Part shown: one piece after another, positions 31,203-44,100 of the stretch
Layout of the letters: the number at the start of each line of letters is the position of its first letter
How positions within the stretch are numbered: position 1 is the first letter of the stretch
Origin: Rhodococcus gordoniae
GTDB taxonomy: Bacteria > Actinomycetota > Actinomycetes > Mycobacteriales > Mycobacteriaceae
Length of the DNA stretch: 64,000 nucleotides
Reading direction: 5' to 3'
NCBI RefSeq assembly: GCF_001646655.1
Contig: NZ_LPZN01000051.1
Coordinates: 1 to 64,000 of the forward strand
Position numbers and translations under genes: made by a program
The notes under the pieces: generated by a model
Told to the model about the DNA's origin: nothing
The model's input: the letters and a program-made list of their open reading frames with translations, nothing else
The model's database searches: none

Positions 31203-32033
31203 TTACCTGCGGTGCCGGCCCGGCCGGCGGGTGCGGCGGGCGAAGAAGCGGTCGTCGACCTTGTCGAGCGAGATCGACTGGCTGAACGCCGCACTGAGGT
31301 TCTCGGCGGTGATCACGTCGTCCAGCAGACCCTGAGCGACGACACCGCCCTCCTTCAGGAGCATCGCGTGTGTGAAGCCGGGCGGGATCTCCTCGACGTG
31401 ATGGGTGACGAGCACGATCGCAGGCGCGTCCGGATCGGCCGCGAGGGCTCCGAGCCGGGCCACGAGTTCCTCACGACCACCCAGATCCAGACCCGCTGCC
31501 GGCTCGTCGAGCAGCAGCAGCTCCGGGTCGGTCATCAACGCCCGGGCGATGAGCGCGCGCTTGCGTTCGCCCTCCGACAACGTCCCGTACAGACGATCGG
31601 CGAGATGCTCCGCTCCGAGGCTCTCGAGCATCTCCACCGCCCGGCTCGTGTCGATGTCGTCGTACCGCTCACGCCACCGGCCCAGCACGCCGTAACCCGC
31701 GGAGAGCACCAGATCGGTGACCTTCTCGTCGTTGGGCACGCGGTTGGCCAGCGCCGCGGAGGACAATCCGATCCGGGGTCGCAACTCGGACAGATCGGTC
31801 CGGCCGAACGTCTCTGCGAGGACGTGCGCGGTACCGGAGGTGGGGAACGTCTCGGCCGCCGCGACCCGCAGCAGCGAGGTCTTTCCCGCCCCGTTGGGTC
31901 CGAGAACCACCCAGCGTTCGTCGAGTTCCACCTTCCAGGTCACGGGACCGACGAGGACGTTCCCGCCGCGTCGGACCACTACGTCGTCGAATTCGATGAG
32001 CAAATCGGGATCAGGTTGTGCCACGACGACCAT
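31203..32033 (-). CDS. ABC transporter ATP-binding protein
   Basis: 276 residues. Intact Walker A (GPNGAGKTSLL), signature (LSEGERKRALIARAL), Walker B (PELLLLDEPAAGLD) and switch histidine (VLVTHHVEEIP). No permease gene is beside it. Such stand-alone ATPases either pair with an unlinked membrane protein or act in non-transport roles. Matches Rv3041c. Divergent from the glycogen debranching gene. Confidence 0.92.
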   Translation of the reverse strand: MVVVAQPDPDLLIEFDDVVVRRGGNVLVGPVTWKVELDERWVVLGPNGAGKTSLLRVAAAETFPTSGTAHVLAETFGRTDLSELRPRIGLSSAALANRVPNDEKVTDLVLSAGYGVLGRWRERYDDIDTSRAVEMLESLGAEHLADRLYGTLSEGERKRALIARALMTDPELLLLDEPAAGLDLGGREELVARLGALAADPDAPAIVLVTHHVEEIPPGFTHAMLLKEGGVVAQGLLDDVITAENLSAAFSQSISLDKVDDRFFARRTRRPGRHRR

Positions 32034-32076
32034 CTTCTCTTACGCCCGAGCCCGAAACGCGGCAGGATCGGTTCCC

Positions 32077-34239
32077 GTGTCGTCCTCCGCATCCGAACCT
32101 GCCGTCGTGTCCGACTCGGTCGCGCTCCCCGACCGGGCCGCCTTCCCGCTCGGGCCCACACCGGTGGACGGCGGGACACGCTTCGCCGTCCACGCCCCGC
32201 ACAGCGACCGCGTCCAGGTCTGCCTCGTCGACGACGACGGGGACGAGCATCGCGTGGACCTGCCGGACCGCACCTACGGGGTCTGGCACGGGGTCGTTCC
32301 CGGCGTCGGCGCCGGGCAGCGGTACGGCTACCGCGCCCACGGGCCGTGGCAACCCCGATGGGGGCTGCGCACGAATCCGCACAAGATCCTGCTCGATCCG
32401 TGGGCACGGCGGATCGTCGGGGACGTCGGCGACCCCGGCCGCCTGCTCCCCCATCAGGGCGACCCCTTCGGGACGATGTCGACCGTCGACTCCCTCGGTC
32501 ACACGCCTCTGTCGGTGGTGACCCCCGTCCTGACACCGATGCACGACAAACCCCGGGTGCCGTGGGAGAACACCGTCGTCTACGAACTGCACGTCGGCTC
32601 GTACACGGCCCGCCATCCGCTCGTGCCGCCGGAACTGCGCGGCACCTATCTCGGACTCGCACATCCGTCGGTGATCGACCATCTGGTGGGCCTGGGAGCG
32701 ACCACCGTCGAGCTGCTTCCCGTGCAGGCCTTCGTGACCGAGCCGTCGGTCCGTGCGCGGGGGATGCGCAACCACTGGGGCTACTCGACCGCCTCGTACT
32801 TCGCGCCGCACCCCGCCTACGCCGTGACGCCGGGCAACGAGATCGCCGAGTTCCGCACGATGGTCGACGCCTTCCACAGTGCCGGGCTGGAGGTGATCCT
32901 CGACGTCGTCTACAACCACACCTGCGAAGCGTCGGTGGACGGCCCGAGCCTGTCCTGGCGCGGTCTCGACGCTCCCGGCTACTACCTGCTCGACACGCAC
33001 GGGCGGGACGTGGATCTGACCGGATGCGGCAACACCGTCGACGCGTCCTCCCCGATCGTGGTGCGCATGGTGTGCGACAGCCTCCGGTACTGGGCGGACG
33101 TGATGGGTGTGGACGGCTTCCGCTTCGATCTCGCGAGTGCGCTCGCGCGCCCGCGCGGCGGGGCGTTCGATCCGCGAGCGGCACTGCTCACCGCGATCGT
33201 CACCGATCCCGTCCTCAGCGACGTCAAGCTCGTCGCCGAGCCGTGGGACGCCACCGCGCACGGTTATCAGCTCGGGAACTTCGGGGCTCAGTGGGCGGAA
33301 TGGAACGACCGGTACCGCGACACGGTGCGCCGCTACTGGGCCGGACGTTCCGGCATCCGCGAGGTCGCGTCGCGGCTCACCGGTTCGGAGGACCTCTACG
33401 ACAGGAACATCCGGCAACCGTGGATGTCGATCAACTTCGTCACCGCCCACGACGGTTTCACCCTCGCCGATGCCGTGTCGTACGAGCGCAAGCACAACGA
33501 CGAGAACGGTGAAGAGGGTCGCGACGGGTCGAACAACAACGAGTCGGTGAACCACGGTGTCGAGGGTCCGACCGACAATCCCGATGTCCTTGCCGCCCGC
33601 GACCGTCACGTCCGGGCCGTGCTGGCGACGCTCCTGCTGTCGACGGGCACCCCGATGCTGCTCGCCGGTGACGAGTTCGGCCACACACAGCACGGCAACA
33701 ACAACGCCTACTGCGTTCCCGAGGACGTCGCGGTCCGCGACGCGTGGCCGTTGGACTGGGAGCACGCCGACCGTGCGCGAACGGATTACGTGCGCGAACT
33801 GCTCCGCCTGCGCACACGCGTCCCTGTGCTGCGGCAGCGACGCTTCTTCGAGGGGCGCGCCCGGTCCGTGGGGTATCCCGACCTGGTGTGGTTCGGCATC
33901 GAGGGGGTCGAACTCGACGACGAGGCCTGGCACGACGACAGCCGCCGCACGCTGCAGGGCTGGGTCGACGGCTCGCAACTCGGCACGGTCACCCGCACCG
34001 GCGTCACTCTCGAGGACAGCAGCGGCCTGTTCGTTCTGCATTCGGGGAATGCCGCCACGGTGACACTGGCCGGGCCCGAGTGGTATCGCGGCGACATCGC
34101 GTGCGTGTTCGATTCGAGCGCCCCCGACGGCCGGCCCGCGGACACCTCACCGATGCGGGTGGGAAGTTCGTACCCGGTCGACGGACCGACGGTGCTGATC
34201 TTCCGGATCGCGGACGGCGAAGAGGTCGAGCAAGGATGA
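32077..34239 (+). CDS. glgX: Glycogen debranching enzyme (GlgX/TreX, GH13)
   Basis: 720 residues. An N-terminal CBM48-like domain (FAVHAPHSDRVQVCLVDDDG) precedes a GH13 barrel. Catalytic motifs are DGFRFDLASALA (nucleophile Asp), KLVAEPWDA (acid/base Glu) and FVTAHDGFTLAD (transition-state Asp). It hydrolyses alpha-1,6 branches of glycogen. The GTG at 32077 has GCAGGA 9-10 bases before it; the open frame extends farther upstream over the divergent ABC gene but that part is not homologous. It may act with the GH57/GT4 glucan genes 10 kb away. Confidence 0.93.
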   Translation: MSSSASEPAVVSDSVALPDRAAFPLGPTPVDGGTRFAVHAPHSDRVQVCLVDDDGDEHRVDLPDRTYGVWHGVVPGVGAGQRYGYRAHGPWQPRWGLRTNPHKILLDPWARRIVGDVGDPGRLLPHQGDPFGTMSTVDSLGHTPLSVVTPVLTPMHDKPRVPWENTVVYELHVGSYTARHPLVPPELRGTYLGLAHPSVIDHLVGLGATTVELLPVQAFVTEPSVRARGMRNHWGYSTASYFAPHPAYAVTPGNEIAEFRTMVDAFHSAGLEVILDVVYNHTCEASVDGPSLSWRGLDAPGYYLLDTHGRDVDLTGCGNTVDASSPIVVRMVCDSLRYWADVMGVDGFRFDLASALARPRGGAFDPRAALLTAIVTDPVLSDVKLVAEPWDATAHGYQLGNFGAQWAEWNDRYRDTVRRYWAGRSGIREVASRLTGSEDLYDRNIRQPWMSINFVTAHDGFTLADAVSYERKHNDENGEEGRDGSNNNESVNHGVEGPTDNPDVLAARDRHVRAVLATLLLSTGTPMLLAGDEFGHTQHGNNNAYCVPEDVAVRDAWPLDWEHADRARTDYVRELLRLRTRVPVLRQRRFFEGRARSVGYPDLVWFGIEGVELDDEAWHDDSRRTLQGWVDGSQLGTVTRTGVTLEDSSGLFVLHSGNAATVTLAGPEWYRGDIACVFDSSAPDGRPADTSPMRVGSSYPVDGPTVLIFRIADGEEVEQG

Positions 34240-34240
34240 T

Positions 34241-34263
34241 CCACGGCGGCACGACGCCGGTGG
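34241..34263. terminator. Hairpin between convergent glgX and PTH2-like genes
   Basis: CCACGGCG pairs with CGCCGGTGG with one bulged base around a GCACGA loop. It fills the 27-base gap between the two stop codons, so it may stop both transcripts. Confidence 0.4.
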
Positions 34264-34266
34264 AGG

Positions 34267-36493
<2,227 letters not shown>

Positions 36494-38254
36494 TCAGGCG
36501 CGCGGATGGTCGCCGGGGGTACGGTCGGCACCCTCGAGGACATTGACGTTGTGCTTGTCGCTACCCGGGCCGACGTGCGCCTCGGCGCGCATCTTCTCGA
36601 CCATGTGCGGGTAGTGCAGCTCGAAAGCAGGGCGTTCCGAGCGGATCCGCGGCAGCTCGGTGAAGTTGTGCCGCGGCGGCGGGCAGCTGGTGGCCCACTC
36701 GAGCGAGTTGCCGTAGCCCCACGGGTCGTCGACCGTGACGACCTGGCCGTAGCGGTAGCTCTTGAAGACGTTCCACAGGAACGGCAGCGTCGACGCACCG
36801 AGCACGAACGCACCGATGGTGGAGATCGTGTTCAGGGTGGTGAACCCGTCGGACGGCAGGTAGTCGGCGTAGCGGCGCGGCATGCCCTCGTTACCGAGCC
36901 AGTGCTGCACCAGGAAGGTGGTGTGGAAGCCGATGAAGGTCAGCCAGAAGTGCCAGCGGCCGAGCTGCTCGTCGAGCATGCGTCCGGTCATCTTCGGGAA
37001 CCAGAAGTAGATGCCGGCGTAGGTCGCGAACACGATGGTGCCGAAGAGCACGTAGTGGAAGTGCGCCACCACGAAGTACGAGTCGTGCAGGTGGAAGTCC
37101 AGCGGCGGGCTCGCGAGGATGACACCGGTCAGACCCCCGAAGAGGAAGGTCACGATGAAGCCGACCGAGAACAGCATCGGCGATTCGAAGGTGATCTGGC
37201 CCTTCCACATCGTGCCGATCCAGTTGAAGAACTTCACACCGGTGGGGACGGCGATCAGGAAGGTCATGAACGAGAAGTACGGCAGCAGCACCGCGCCGGT
37301 GGCGTACATGTGGTGCGCCCACACGGCGATGGACAGCGCCGCGATCGCCATCGTGGCGTAGACCAGGCCGGTGTACCCGAAGATCGGCTTGCGGGAGAAG
37401 ACCGGGAAGATCTCCGAGACGATGCCGAAGAACGGCAGTGCGATGACGTACACCTCGGGGTGACCGAAGAACCAGAACAGGTGCTGCCACAGGAGCACGC
37501 CGCCGGTGGCGGGGTCGTAGATGTGGCCACCGAGGTGACGGTCGACGAACAGGCCCATGAAGGCGGCGGTCAGCAGCGGGAACACGAGCAGGATCAGCAG
37601 GCTGGTGATCAGGATGTTCCAGGTGAAGATCGGCATCCGGAACATGGTCATGCCCGGTGCACGCATGCACACCACGGTGGTGATGAAGTTGACGGCACCG
37701 AGGATGGTGCCCAGACCCATCACGCCGAGGCCGAGGATCCAGAAGTCGGCACCGACACCCGGGGAGTGGATTTCACTGGTGAGCGGCGTGTAGGCCGTCC
37801 AGCCGAAGTCCGCGGCGCCGCCGGGGGTGACGAAGCCGAGCATCACGATCGTCGCGCCGAACAGGTACAGCCAGTAGCTGAAGGCGTTCAGGCGCGGGAA
37901 GGCGACGTCGGGAGCGCCGATCTGCAGCGGCAGGATGTAGTTCGCGAAGGCGAACACGACCGGCGTCGCGTACATCAGCAGCATGACCGTGCCGTGCATC
38001 GTGAACAGCTGGTTGAACTGCTCGTTCGACAGGAACTGCAGGCCGGGGACCGCGAGCTCGGTGCGCATCAGCAGTGCCATCAGGCCGCCGATGAGGAAGA
38101 AGGCGAACGAGGTGACCATGTACATGATCCCCAACATCTTGGGATCTGTGGTCGTGATCATCTTGTGGATGAACGAACCCTTGGGTCCCTGCCGCGGCGG
38201 GTACGGCCTTGCTGCAGCTATCTCTGGGACTGGCTGGGGCGCTACGGCAGTCAC
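36494..38254 (-). CDS. ctaD: Cytochrome c oxidase subunit I (aa3 type)
   Basis: 586 residues, 12 membrane segments. Heme and CuB ligands lie in [13 protein letters not shown] (with the cross-linked His-Tyr), WAHHMYATG and [12 protein letters not shown]. It is the catalytic subunit of the terminal oxidase in the bcc-aa3 supercomplex. The GTG at 38254 is preceded by AGGAGG at 4 bases. Monocistronic here, with a terminator hairpin; the other cta and qcr genes lie elsewhere, as in mycobacteria (Rv3043c). Confidence 0.98.
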   Translation of the reverse strand: MTAVAPQPVPEIAAARPYPPRQGPKGSFIHKMITTTDPKMLGIMYMVTSFAFFLIGGLMALLMRTELAVPGLQFLSNEQFNQLFTMHGTVMLLMYATPVVFAFANYILPLQIGAPDVAFPRLNAFSYWLYLFGATIVMLGFVTPGGAADFGWTAYTPLTSEIHSPGVGADFWILGLGVMGLGTILGAVNFITTVVCMRAPGMTMFRMPIFTWNILITSLLILLVFPLLTAAFMGLFVDRHLGGHIYDPATGGVLLWQHLFWFFGHPEVYVIALPFFGIVSEIFPVFSRKPIFGYTGLVYATMAIAALSIAVWAHHMYATGAVLLPYFSFMTFLIAVPTGVKFFNWIGTMWKGQITFESPMLFSVGFIVTFLFGGLTGVILASPPLDFHLHDSYFVVAHFHYVLFGTIVFATYAGIYFWFPKMTGRMLDEQLGRWHFWLTFIGFHTTFLVQHWLGNEGMPRRYADYLPSDGFTTLNTISTIGAFVLGASTLPFLWNVFKSYRYGQVVTVDDPWGYGNSLEWATSCPPPRHNFTELPRIRSERPAFELHYPHMVEKMRAEAHVGPGSDKHNVNVLEGADRTPGDHPRA

Positions 38255-38483
38255 TAATCCTCCTGAATGCGCGCTCGACCTCGGGCTGGAGGCGAACGGT
38301 CTCTGGCTTGCGCTCATCGAATCGTAGACCCTCCCCGAAACGGTCGCCCTCCGGGTCCTACTCGCTGTCGTACTCGACTCGCGAGGCTACCTGGAGCGGA
38401 GCCGACAACCACACTCGACTGCTGTGCCACACCTCACATCCCGGACCGGGGGACGTGACTCCACCACGGGCGAATAGCGCGAG

Positions 38484-38502
38484 TTAGGGTGCACTTACCC
38501 CC
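38484..38502 (+). promoter_or_regulatory. Candidate IdeR/DtxR iron box upstream of fecB
   Basis: TTAGGGTGCACTTACCCCC matches the 19-base iron-box consensus at 11 of 19 positions, including the TTAGG and ACC ends. It ends 23 bases before the fecB start codon, a place where a repressor would block transcription under high iron. Confidence 0.4.
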
Positions 38503-38525
38503 CTCGCAATACAGAAGGACGACCC

Positions 38526-39533
38526 GTGCTTGTTCTCCCCTCCCGTCCCGTCCGGCTCGCTGCGGCCCTGCTGACCACCGGACTCCTCGTCACCGGTTGC
38601 GGTGCGGCCGACGCAGCCGACGAGTCTTCCGCTGCGGCCGGCGCCGACGCGACCGGCTTTCCCCGGACCGTCGAGCATTTCCGCGGTTCCACCACGATCG
38701 AGAGCGAACCGACCCGTATCGTCGCGCTCGACACGAGTTACGCGGATGCCGTGCTGCTCCTCGAAGCACCGCTCGTCGGACACGTCGACTACCGGACCGA
38801 AGGTTTCCCCGACTATCTCGGCGACTCGCGTGAGTACGCGGCCGACGCCGTGTCGGTCGGGAAGACCGCGGACGTGAGCCTCGAACAGGTGGCCGCGCTC
38901 GAGCCGGATCTCATCCTCTCGGCAGAGGTGCGTGACGGGGAGAACTACGAGGAACTGTCCGCTATCGCCCCGACCGTCTTCTCCCAGTCGACCGGGCCGA
39001 CGTGGAAGGACAACATCCGGCTCGTCGCGCAGGCCATCGGCAAGGAGGACCTCGCCGAGCAGAAGATCTCCGAGTACGAGGAACGCGCCGCAGCCATCGG
39101 TGCGGACATCAACGCCACGGCAGGCAACCCGACGATCTCGATCGTCCGCTTCGCCGGTGAGCCGACGGCCCGGCTGTACCGCACCAGTTCGTTCAGCGGC
39201 GTCGTACTCGAGGACGCCGGTCTCGCCCGCCCGGCGAGCCAGGGCCCCGATCCGTCGGATCCGTCGAGCATCATGAACGCTGTCAGCCCCGAACTGATCA
39301 CCGAGGCCGAGGCGGACGTCATCTTCGTCACCACCTACGACCTCGGCGACGGCAAGGCACAGGTGGCCGCCCAGCCGTTCGTCACCAATCCCCTGTGGCA
39401 GAACCTGCAGGGGCGGAAGGTCGAGGTGGACGACAGCGTGTGGATGATGCCGGTGAGCATCCAAGGAGCCCACCGCATCCTCGACGACCTTGCGGACACC
39501 TTCGGAGTCGACCGCCACGACCGGATAGCCTGA
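38526..39533 (+). CDS. fecB: Iron-siderophore ABC transporter substrate-binding lipoprotein
   Basis: 335 residues. The signal peptide ends in lipobox LVTGC near residue 24. The periplasmic-binding TroA/FepB fold shows RIVALDTSYADAVLLLEAPLVG and VAALEPDLILSAEV. It binds an iron-loaded siderophore outside the membrane. AAGGA lies 7 bases before the GTG start. No permease or ATPase gene follows; partners must be elsewhere. Matches Rv3044. Confidence 0.92.
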   Translation: MLVLPSRPVRLAAALLTTGLLVTGCGAADAADESSAAAGADATGFPRTVEHFRGSTTIESEPTRIVALDTSYADAVLLLEAPLVGHVDYRTEGFPDYLGDSREYAADAVSVGKTADVSLEQVAALEPDLILSAEVRDGENYEELSAIAPTVFSQSTGPTWKDNIRLVAQAIGKEDLAEQKISEYEERAAAIGADINATAGNPTISIVRFAGEPTARLYRTSSFSGVVLEDAGLARPASQGPDPSDPSSIMNAVSPELITEAEADVIFVTTYDLGDGKAQVAAQPFVTNPLWQNLQGRKVEVDDSVWMMPVSIQGAHRILDDLADTFGVDRHDRIA

Positions 39534-39573
39534 GCCGTCCGATCCGAGCAGCGTCCTACAGGAGTGGTCCGAC

Positions 39574-40632
39574 GTGATTTCCGTGCACCGGTCACGAGCA
39601 GTGCTCGTCGCAGCCGTCGCTGCGGTGACGACAGCCCTGGCCGGGTGCTCCACCCCGCCCGACGACGACGCCTCCGAGATCGTGCGCACCACCACGCGTA
39701 TCGCCGGAGCGTCGGTCGTGGGTATCGACCGGGACACGTCGACCGCATGCCCGCTCCCCTCCCCGCCCGATCCGGGGCAGCCCAGCAACGGCACCCGGCC
39801 GGTCCTGCACACCGCAGGCCGGTCGGATGTGCCCGCCGACCCGCAGCGCATCGTCGTTCTCGACTCCGCGGCGCTCGACGCGGTGTGCGCCCTGGGTCTG
39901 TGGGAGCGCGTCGTGGGAGCGAGCGCCGAGATCTCCGGACGGCCGGAATATCTCGGCACCGGGATCGGCGAGTTGCCGGCCGTGGGAGCTGCCGGCGCTC
40001 CGGACGTCGCGGCGATCGAGCGTGCGCAGCCGGATGTGATCCTCGGGTCCTCCGCCGCTCCCGACGTCTACACCTCGCTGAGCGCTGTCGCACCCACCGT
40101 GCTGGTCGGGTCCGATCCGGTGTTCTGGAGAGAACAGTTCGTGCGCGTCGGTGAGGCGCTCGGGCGCACGGAGGCAGCCCGTCGCGTCCTCGACGACTAC
40201 GCGACGGCGGCACGCGATCTGGGCCGCGAGCTGGTCTCCTCCCAGACCCAGGCGTCCATCGTGCGGTTCACCGCCGACGGTCCCGGGGTGGAGGGCACCG
40301 CATCGTTCGCGGGGCAGGTGCTCGGCGACGTGGGAGCGGCCCGTCCGCCGGCCCAGCGGTTCGCGGTGGTCGACGGACAGCCCTGGCAGGCCGTCGACAC
40401 GGAGGACCCGGCTGCCGCCGACGGCGACGTGATCTTCGTCCGCTTCGCCGGTGAGGACGGACTCGGGGCCGGCACCGACTACATGCAGACCGACGAGTGG
40501 CTCGATCTCGGGGCCGTTCGCGACGGCCGTCTGTTCTCCGTGAGCGACGACGTGTGGTCGACCCCCGGACCGGTCGCCGCGCGGGCGATCCTCACCGATC
40601 TGACCTACACCCTCAACGGCTACTCGAACTGA
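39574..40632 (+). CDS. Second iron-siderophore substrate-binding lipoprotein
   Basis: 352 residues with lipobox LAGC near residue 25 and the same binding-protein fold (RIVVLDSAALDAVCALGLWERVVG, then DVAAIERAQPDVILGSSAAPD). It is 40 bases downstream of fecB with AGGAG before the GTG, so one transcript is likely. Clearly related to but diverged from its neighbour, suggesting an old tandem duplication with a different ligand. Confidence 0.88.
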   Translation: MISVHRSRAVLVAAVAAVTTALAGCSTPPDDDASEIVRTTTRIAGASVVGIDRDTSTACPLPSPPDPGQPSNGTRPVLHTAGRSDVPADPQRIVVLDSAALDAVCALGLWERVVGASAEISGRPEYLGTGIGELPAVGAAGAPDVAAIERAQPDVILGSSAAPDVYTSLSAVAPTVLVGSDPVFWREQFVRVGEALGRTEAARRVLDDYATAARDLGRELVSSQTQASIVRFTADGPGVEGTASFAGQVLGDVGAARPPAQRFAVVDGQPWQAVDTEDPAAADGDVIFVRFAGEDGLGAGTDYMQTDEWLDLGAVRDGRLFSVSDDVWSTPGPVAARAILTDLTYTLNGYSN

Positions 40633-40666
40633 CCGCCGGCTCGCCCGGCGGCAGCCCGCCCGCCGG

Positions 40667-40672
40667 TATACA
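40667..40672 (+). promoter_or_regulatory. -10-like element (TATACA) before the NUDIX gene
   Basis: TATACA ends 9 bases before the GTG at 40682 and no ribosome-binding site is seen, so the mRNA may be leaderless. Confidence 0.4.
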
Positions 40673-40681
40673 AACGATGGC

Positions 40682-41155
40682 GTGCCGATACCCGATTTCG
40701 TCGTCCAGCTCCGCTCACACGTAGGAACCGCTCCCCTGTGGCTGCCGGGGGTGAGCGCGATCGTCACGGACGAGCACGGTCGCGTCCTGCTCACCCGCCG
40801 CGCCGACAACGGGATGTGGGCGGTGGTCTCCGGCATCCTCGAACCCGGCGAGGAACCGGCGGTCGCCGCGGTCCGCGAGGTACTCGAGGAGACGGGTGTC
40901 ACCGCCGAGATCGTCCGGTTGACGAGCGTCGACGTCACGGCGCCCATCACCTATCCCAACGGCGACGTCGCGCAGTACCTCGACGTGTGCTTCCTGCTCC
41001 GCGCGACCGGCGGGGACGCACGTGTCGCCGACGACGAGAACCTCGAGGTGGCGTGGTTCGCGCCGGACGCGCTCCCCGAACCGCTCACCGAGACATCACG
41101 CCTGCGGCTCGGGAAGGCGCTCGCCGGTCGTGCGGAGGCCTGGTTCCGTCAGTAG
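40682..41155 (+). CDS. NUDIX hydrolase, MutT-like
   Basis: 157 residues with a canonical Nudix box (GILEPGEEPAVAAVREVLEE, then TGV). It hydrolyses a nucleoside diphosphate linked to another moiety; the exact substrate is not set by sequence. The GTG start follows a TATACA element. The last 7 bases overlap tail-to-tail with the arabinosyltransferase stop. Confidence 0.92.
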   Translation: MPIPDFVVQLRSHVGTAPLWLPGVSAIVTDEHGRVLLTRRADNGMWAVVSGILEPGEEPAVAAVREVLEETGVTAEIVRLTSVDVTAPITYPNGDVAQYLDVCFLLRATGGDARVADDENLEVAWFAPDALPEPLTETSRLRLGKALAGRAEAWFRQ

Positions 41156-44100
41156 GCGGTGTTGATCGGACCCGGGCTCCACAGCCCGCTGCGCGTGACG
41201 GTGGTGGTGTCGAGTTCCGCGGTCTCCGTGGCCGAGTCGATCGGTGTGTACTGTTCGATCGCTCCCCAGTCGCGGTCCCAGTCGTGATCGAGATACGACG
41301 GGATCGTGCGCGCCCGCAGCAACTGGTCGGTCCAGCCGAGCGGACCACCACCGTGGTGGTCCTGCCACAGATCGGTGGAGATGGCACCGACCCGGTCCGG
41401 CAGGATGCGGTACTCGGGAATCTCGGCGATGCCGTTGCGGTGCACCATCTGACGCTGGCACGGGAAGTTGAGACCGACCGCCCAGTCCAGCAGGACCGGT
41501 GTGTCGCTCCCGACGACCTGCTGCAGCGTCCGGGTCTGCGGCACGCGCGGCGGGGTGAACGCGAGCCACTGCTCCGGCGCCAGATCGTTGTCCGAGGCGA
41601 CGATCCGCACCGCGTCGGCCTCGCCGGGCAGCGTCTCCATCGGGACCCGCAGATTCCTCCACGACGGCGCCGGACCGATGTCGATCGGCAACGCCCGTCC
41701 CAGCGCGATGACACCGCCGTCGGCGCCGGTGGTTCCGTATTCGAGTTCGAGTCGCTGGCCGTAGGTCTCGGTGCCGTCGGCGTCGACCGAGAAGATCCGT
41801 CCGGCCGCAGCGATGGTGACGAGATCCCCGCGGGAGCCGTTCGCGTCCGGCTCGGGCAGCCGGAACCAGGCGCTCGTGACGTCGCCGAGGGTCGACCCGT
41901 GGCTACCCAGCACGGGGGTGGTCGCCGGGTCGAGACCGAACGGCATTGCGACGGTGCTGCCGTTGATCCCGACGCTGCCGGTGCCGCCGCCGGTGCCCCC
42001 GGTGCCCCCCGTCGAGCTCTGATCGTTGTTCGTGTCGACGGTGTTGGCGGTACCGGCAGACGCCGAGTCGTCGTCCGGGGTGAGATCGAGCGCGACCCCG
42101 CCCGGAGTGAACCCGTCCCCTCCTCCGGCGTCGAGGGAGGTCGCCGCGTCGGCGCCGATGGGAGTGAGTACCGAGGCGTTCGGATCCGTTTCGAGCAGCA
42201 CGTCGTTCGCCAGGGCACACGAGTTGCCGGTGAGCGTGTCGAGATTGGATCGTGCCACCGAATAACCCGGATACTGCGCGATCGCACCCTTGGCCAGTGA
42301 CAGCACCTCGAACACCACCATCGCGGCGGCGGCGACGGTCAACGGCGGCACCGCCCACCAGCGCGCCGGAGAGTCGGTGCGCGTCGAGGCGACGGGATGG
42401 ATGTGCCACCACGCGGCGAGCAGCAAGGCCGCGACCGTCACCGCGAAGAAGACGGTGGAGAAACCGAATCCGGCGACCGACGGCGGCTTGTCCCACCACG
42501 GCACCCCGTAGCTCGAGACGTACCACCAGCCGTTGGGGCCGATGAACGACATGGTCACCACGAACGACACCGCCGCGGCGAACAACGCCCGGTTGCGTCG
42601 CGAGCGCAGCACAGCGGGACCGGTGGCCACGGCGGCGAGCATCGCCACCGCAGCCGCGAGACCGGCGTAGATACCGAAGTGGTGGGTCCACTTCGTCGGC
42701 GCGAACATCATCAGCACCAGCGCACCGAGGGTGATGCCGACGATGCGCCGGGAGGGACCCTGCGCGGTGCCCGGGATGTGCCCACCGCGGCGCAGCATGG
42801 CGACGACCGCCACCGCCAGGCACAGCACCAGAGTGAAGACCGCGAACCTGCGGGCCAGAGAGCCGTCCACGGTGATCTGCAGTAGGTACTGGTAGCGCAG
42901 GTACTCCTGGAACCACGGCACGTTCGGACCGACCTCGTGCGCGTGCTGCATTTCCAGCACTGCCGCGAGGGTCTGGTCGGCGAAGACCGGTACCAGGATC
43001 ACCAGTCCGGCCGCGACCAGCGGAGCGAGAACCGGCAGCCATCCCAGGCTGCGCGCGCGTCGATGGAGGATGCGGGCGATCGGGCGGGCACCGGCGATCA
43101 GCGCGGCGAAGCAGATGATGCCCGACGGTCCGGCGGTCACGGTGAGCGCAGCGACGAGGATCGCCGCCGCCGCCGGCAGCAGACGCCGGGTGGCGATCGC
43201 GCGTTCGAGCAAGCACCAGGTCAGCACGACACCGGTCGCGACGATCGGCTCCGGACGCAATCCGTTGTTCAGCGGCAGCCAGAACGCCAGGAACACCAGG
43301 GCCCCGGTCCACAACGGGAGCCGGTTGCGGCGTAGCGCCACGCCGAGACGCGGAGCGACCTCGCGGCTGAGCACCCACCAGCACAGGATCCCGGCGGTCA
43401 GGGCCGGTAGCCGCATCCAGAGGCTCGCCGTCGAGATCTGGGTCATCGCGGCGAGGACGTCGTAGAAGGGTGTGCCGAACGGTGCTTCGGGCACACCGAA
43501 CCACCGGAAGTAGTTCGCCATGTACCCGGCCTCCCCCGCAGCGCGGGCCATTCCGAGCTGGTAACCGTCGTCGGCGGTGTTCGCCCCGATGACGTGCCAG
43601 AGAAGCAGGGTTCCGACGACCAGCGCGTCGATGCGGGTGAACGACCACCACGACGCCGGCAACAGGCGGCGGTGGCGGCGGCCGTCGGTGCGGTCGAGCC
43701 GGGCCAGCGTCCACAAGGCCAGTGCTGTGGCCACCACCGCGACGATCATCGCGACGATCTTCAGCATCGTCGGAGACGTCGTGAACCGGGTGTCGACGGT
43801 CGCGGTGACCGAGACGCCGTCGAGCGCGGGACCGGGCAGGTCGGTGAAGACGCCGACCAGCTGAGGTCGCAGGTCGCGGTCGACGGTCCGCTCCCCCGCC
43901 GCGGCCGACCCGGTGATCGTGGCGACGGTACGTTCCGAGTTCGAGGACAGGGTGACCGCACAGTCCCCGGACAGCTCGTCCACCGGTGCCGCCGCAAGCA
44001 TCGTGTTGCGGGAGATCACCTCGAACATCGCCGGTCCGACGTCACCGGCAGACCGGACCCGGACGATCAGCCCGTAGCGCTCACGATCGGGAGCTCCTTC

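Noticed and set aside
41978-42030. GC-rich repeated triplets that resemble a short tandem repeat
   Set aside because: They encode the Gly/Thr linker of the arabinosyltransferase; no independent repeat element.
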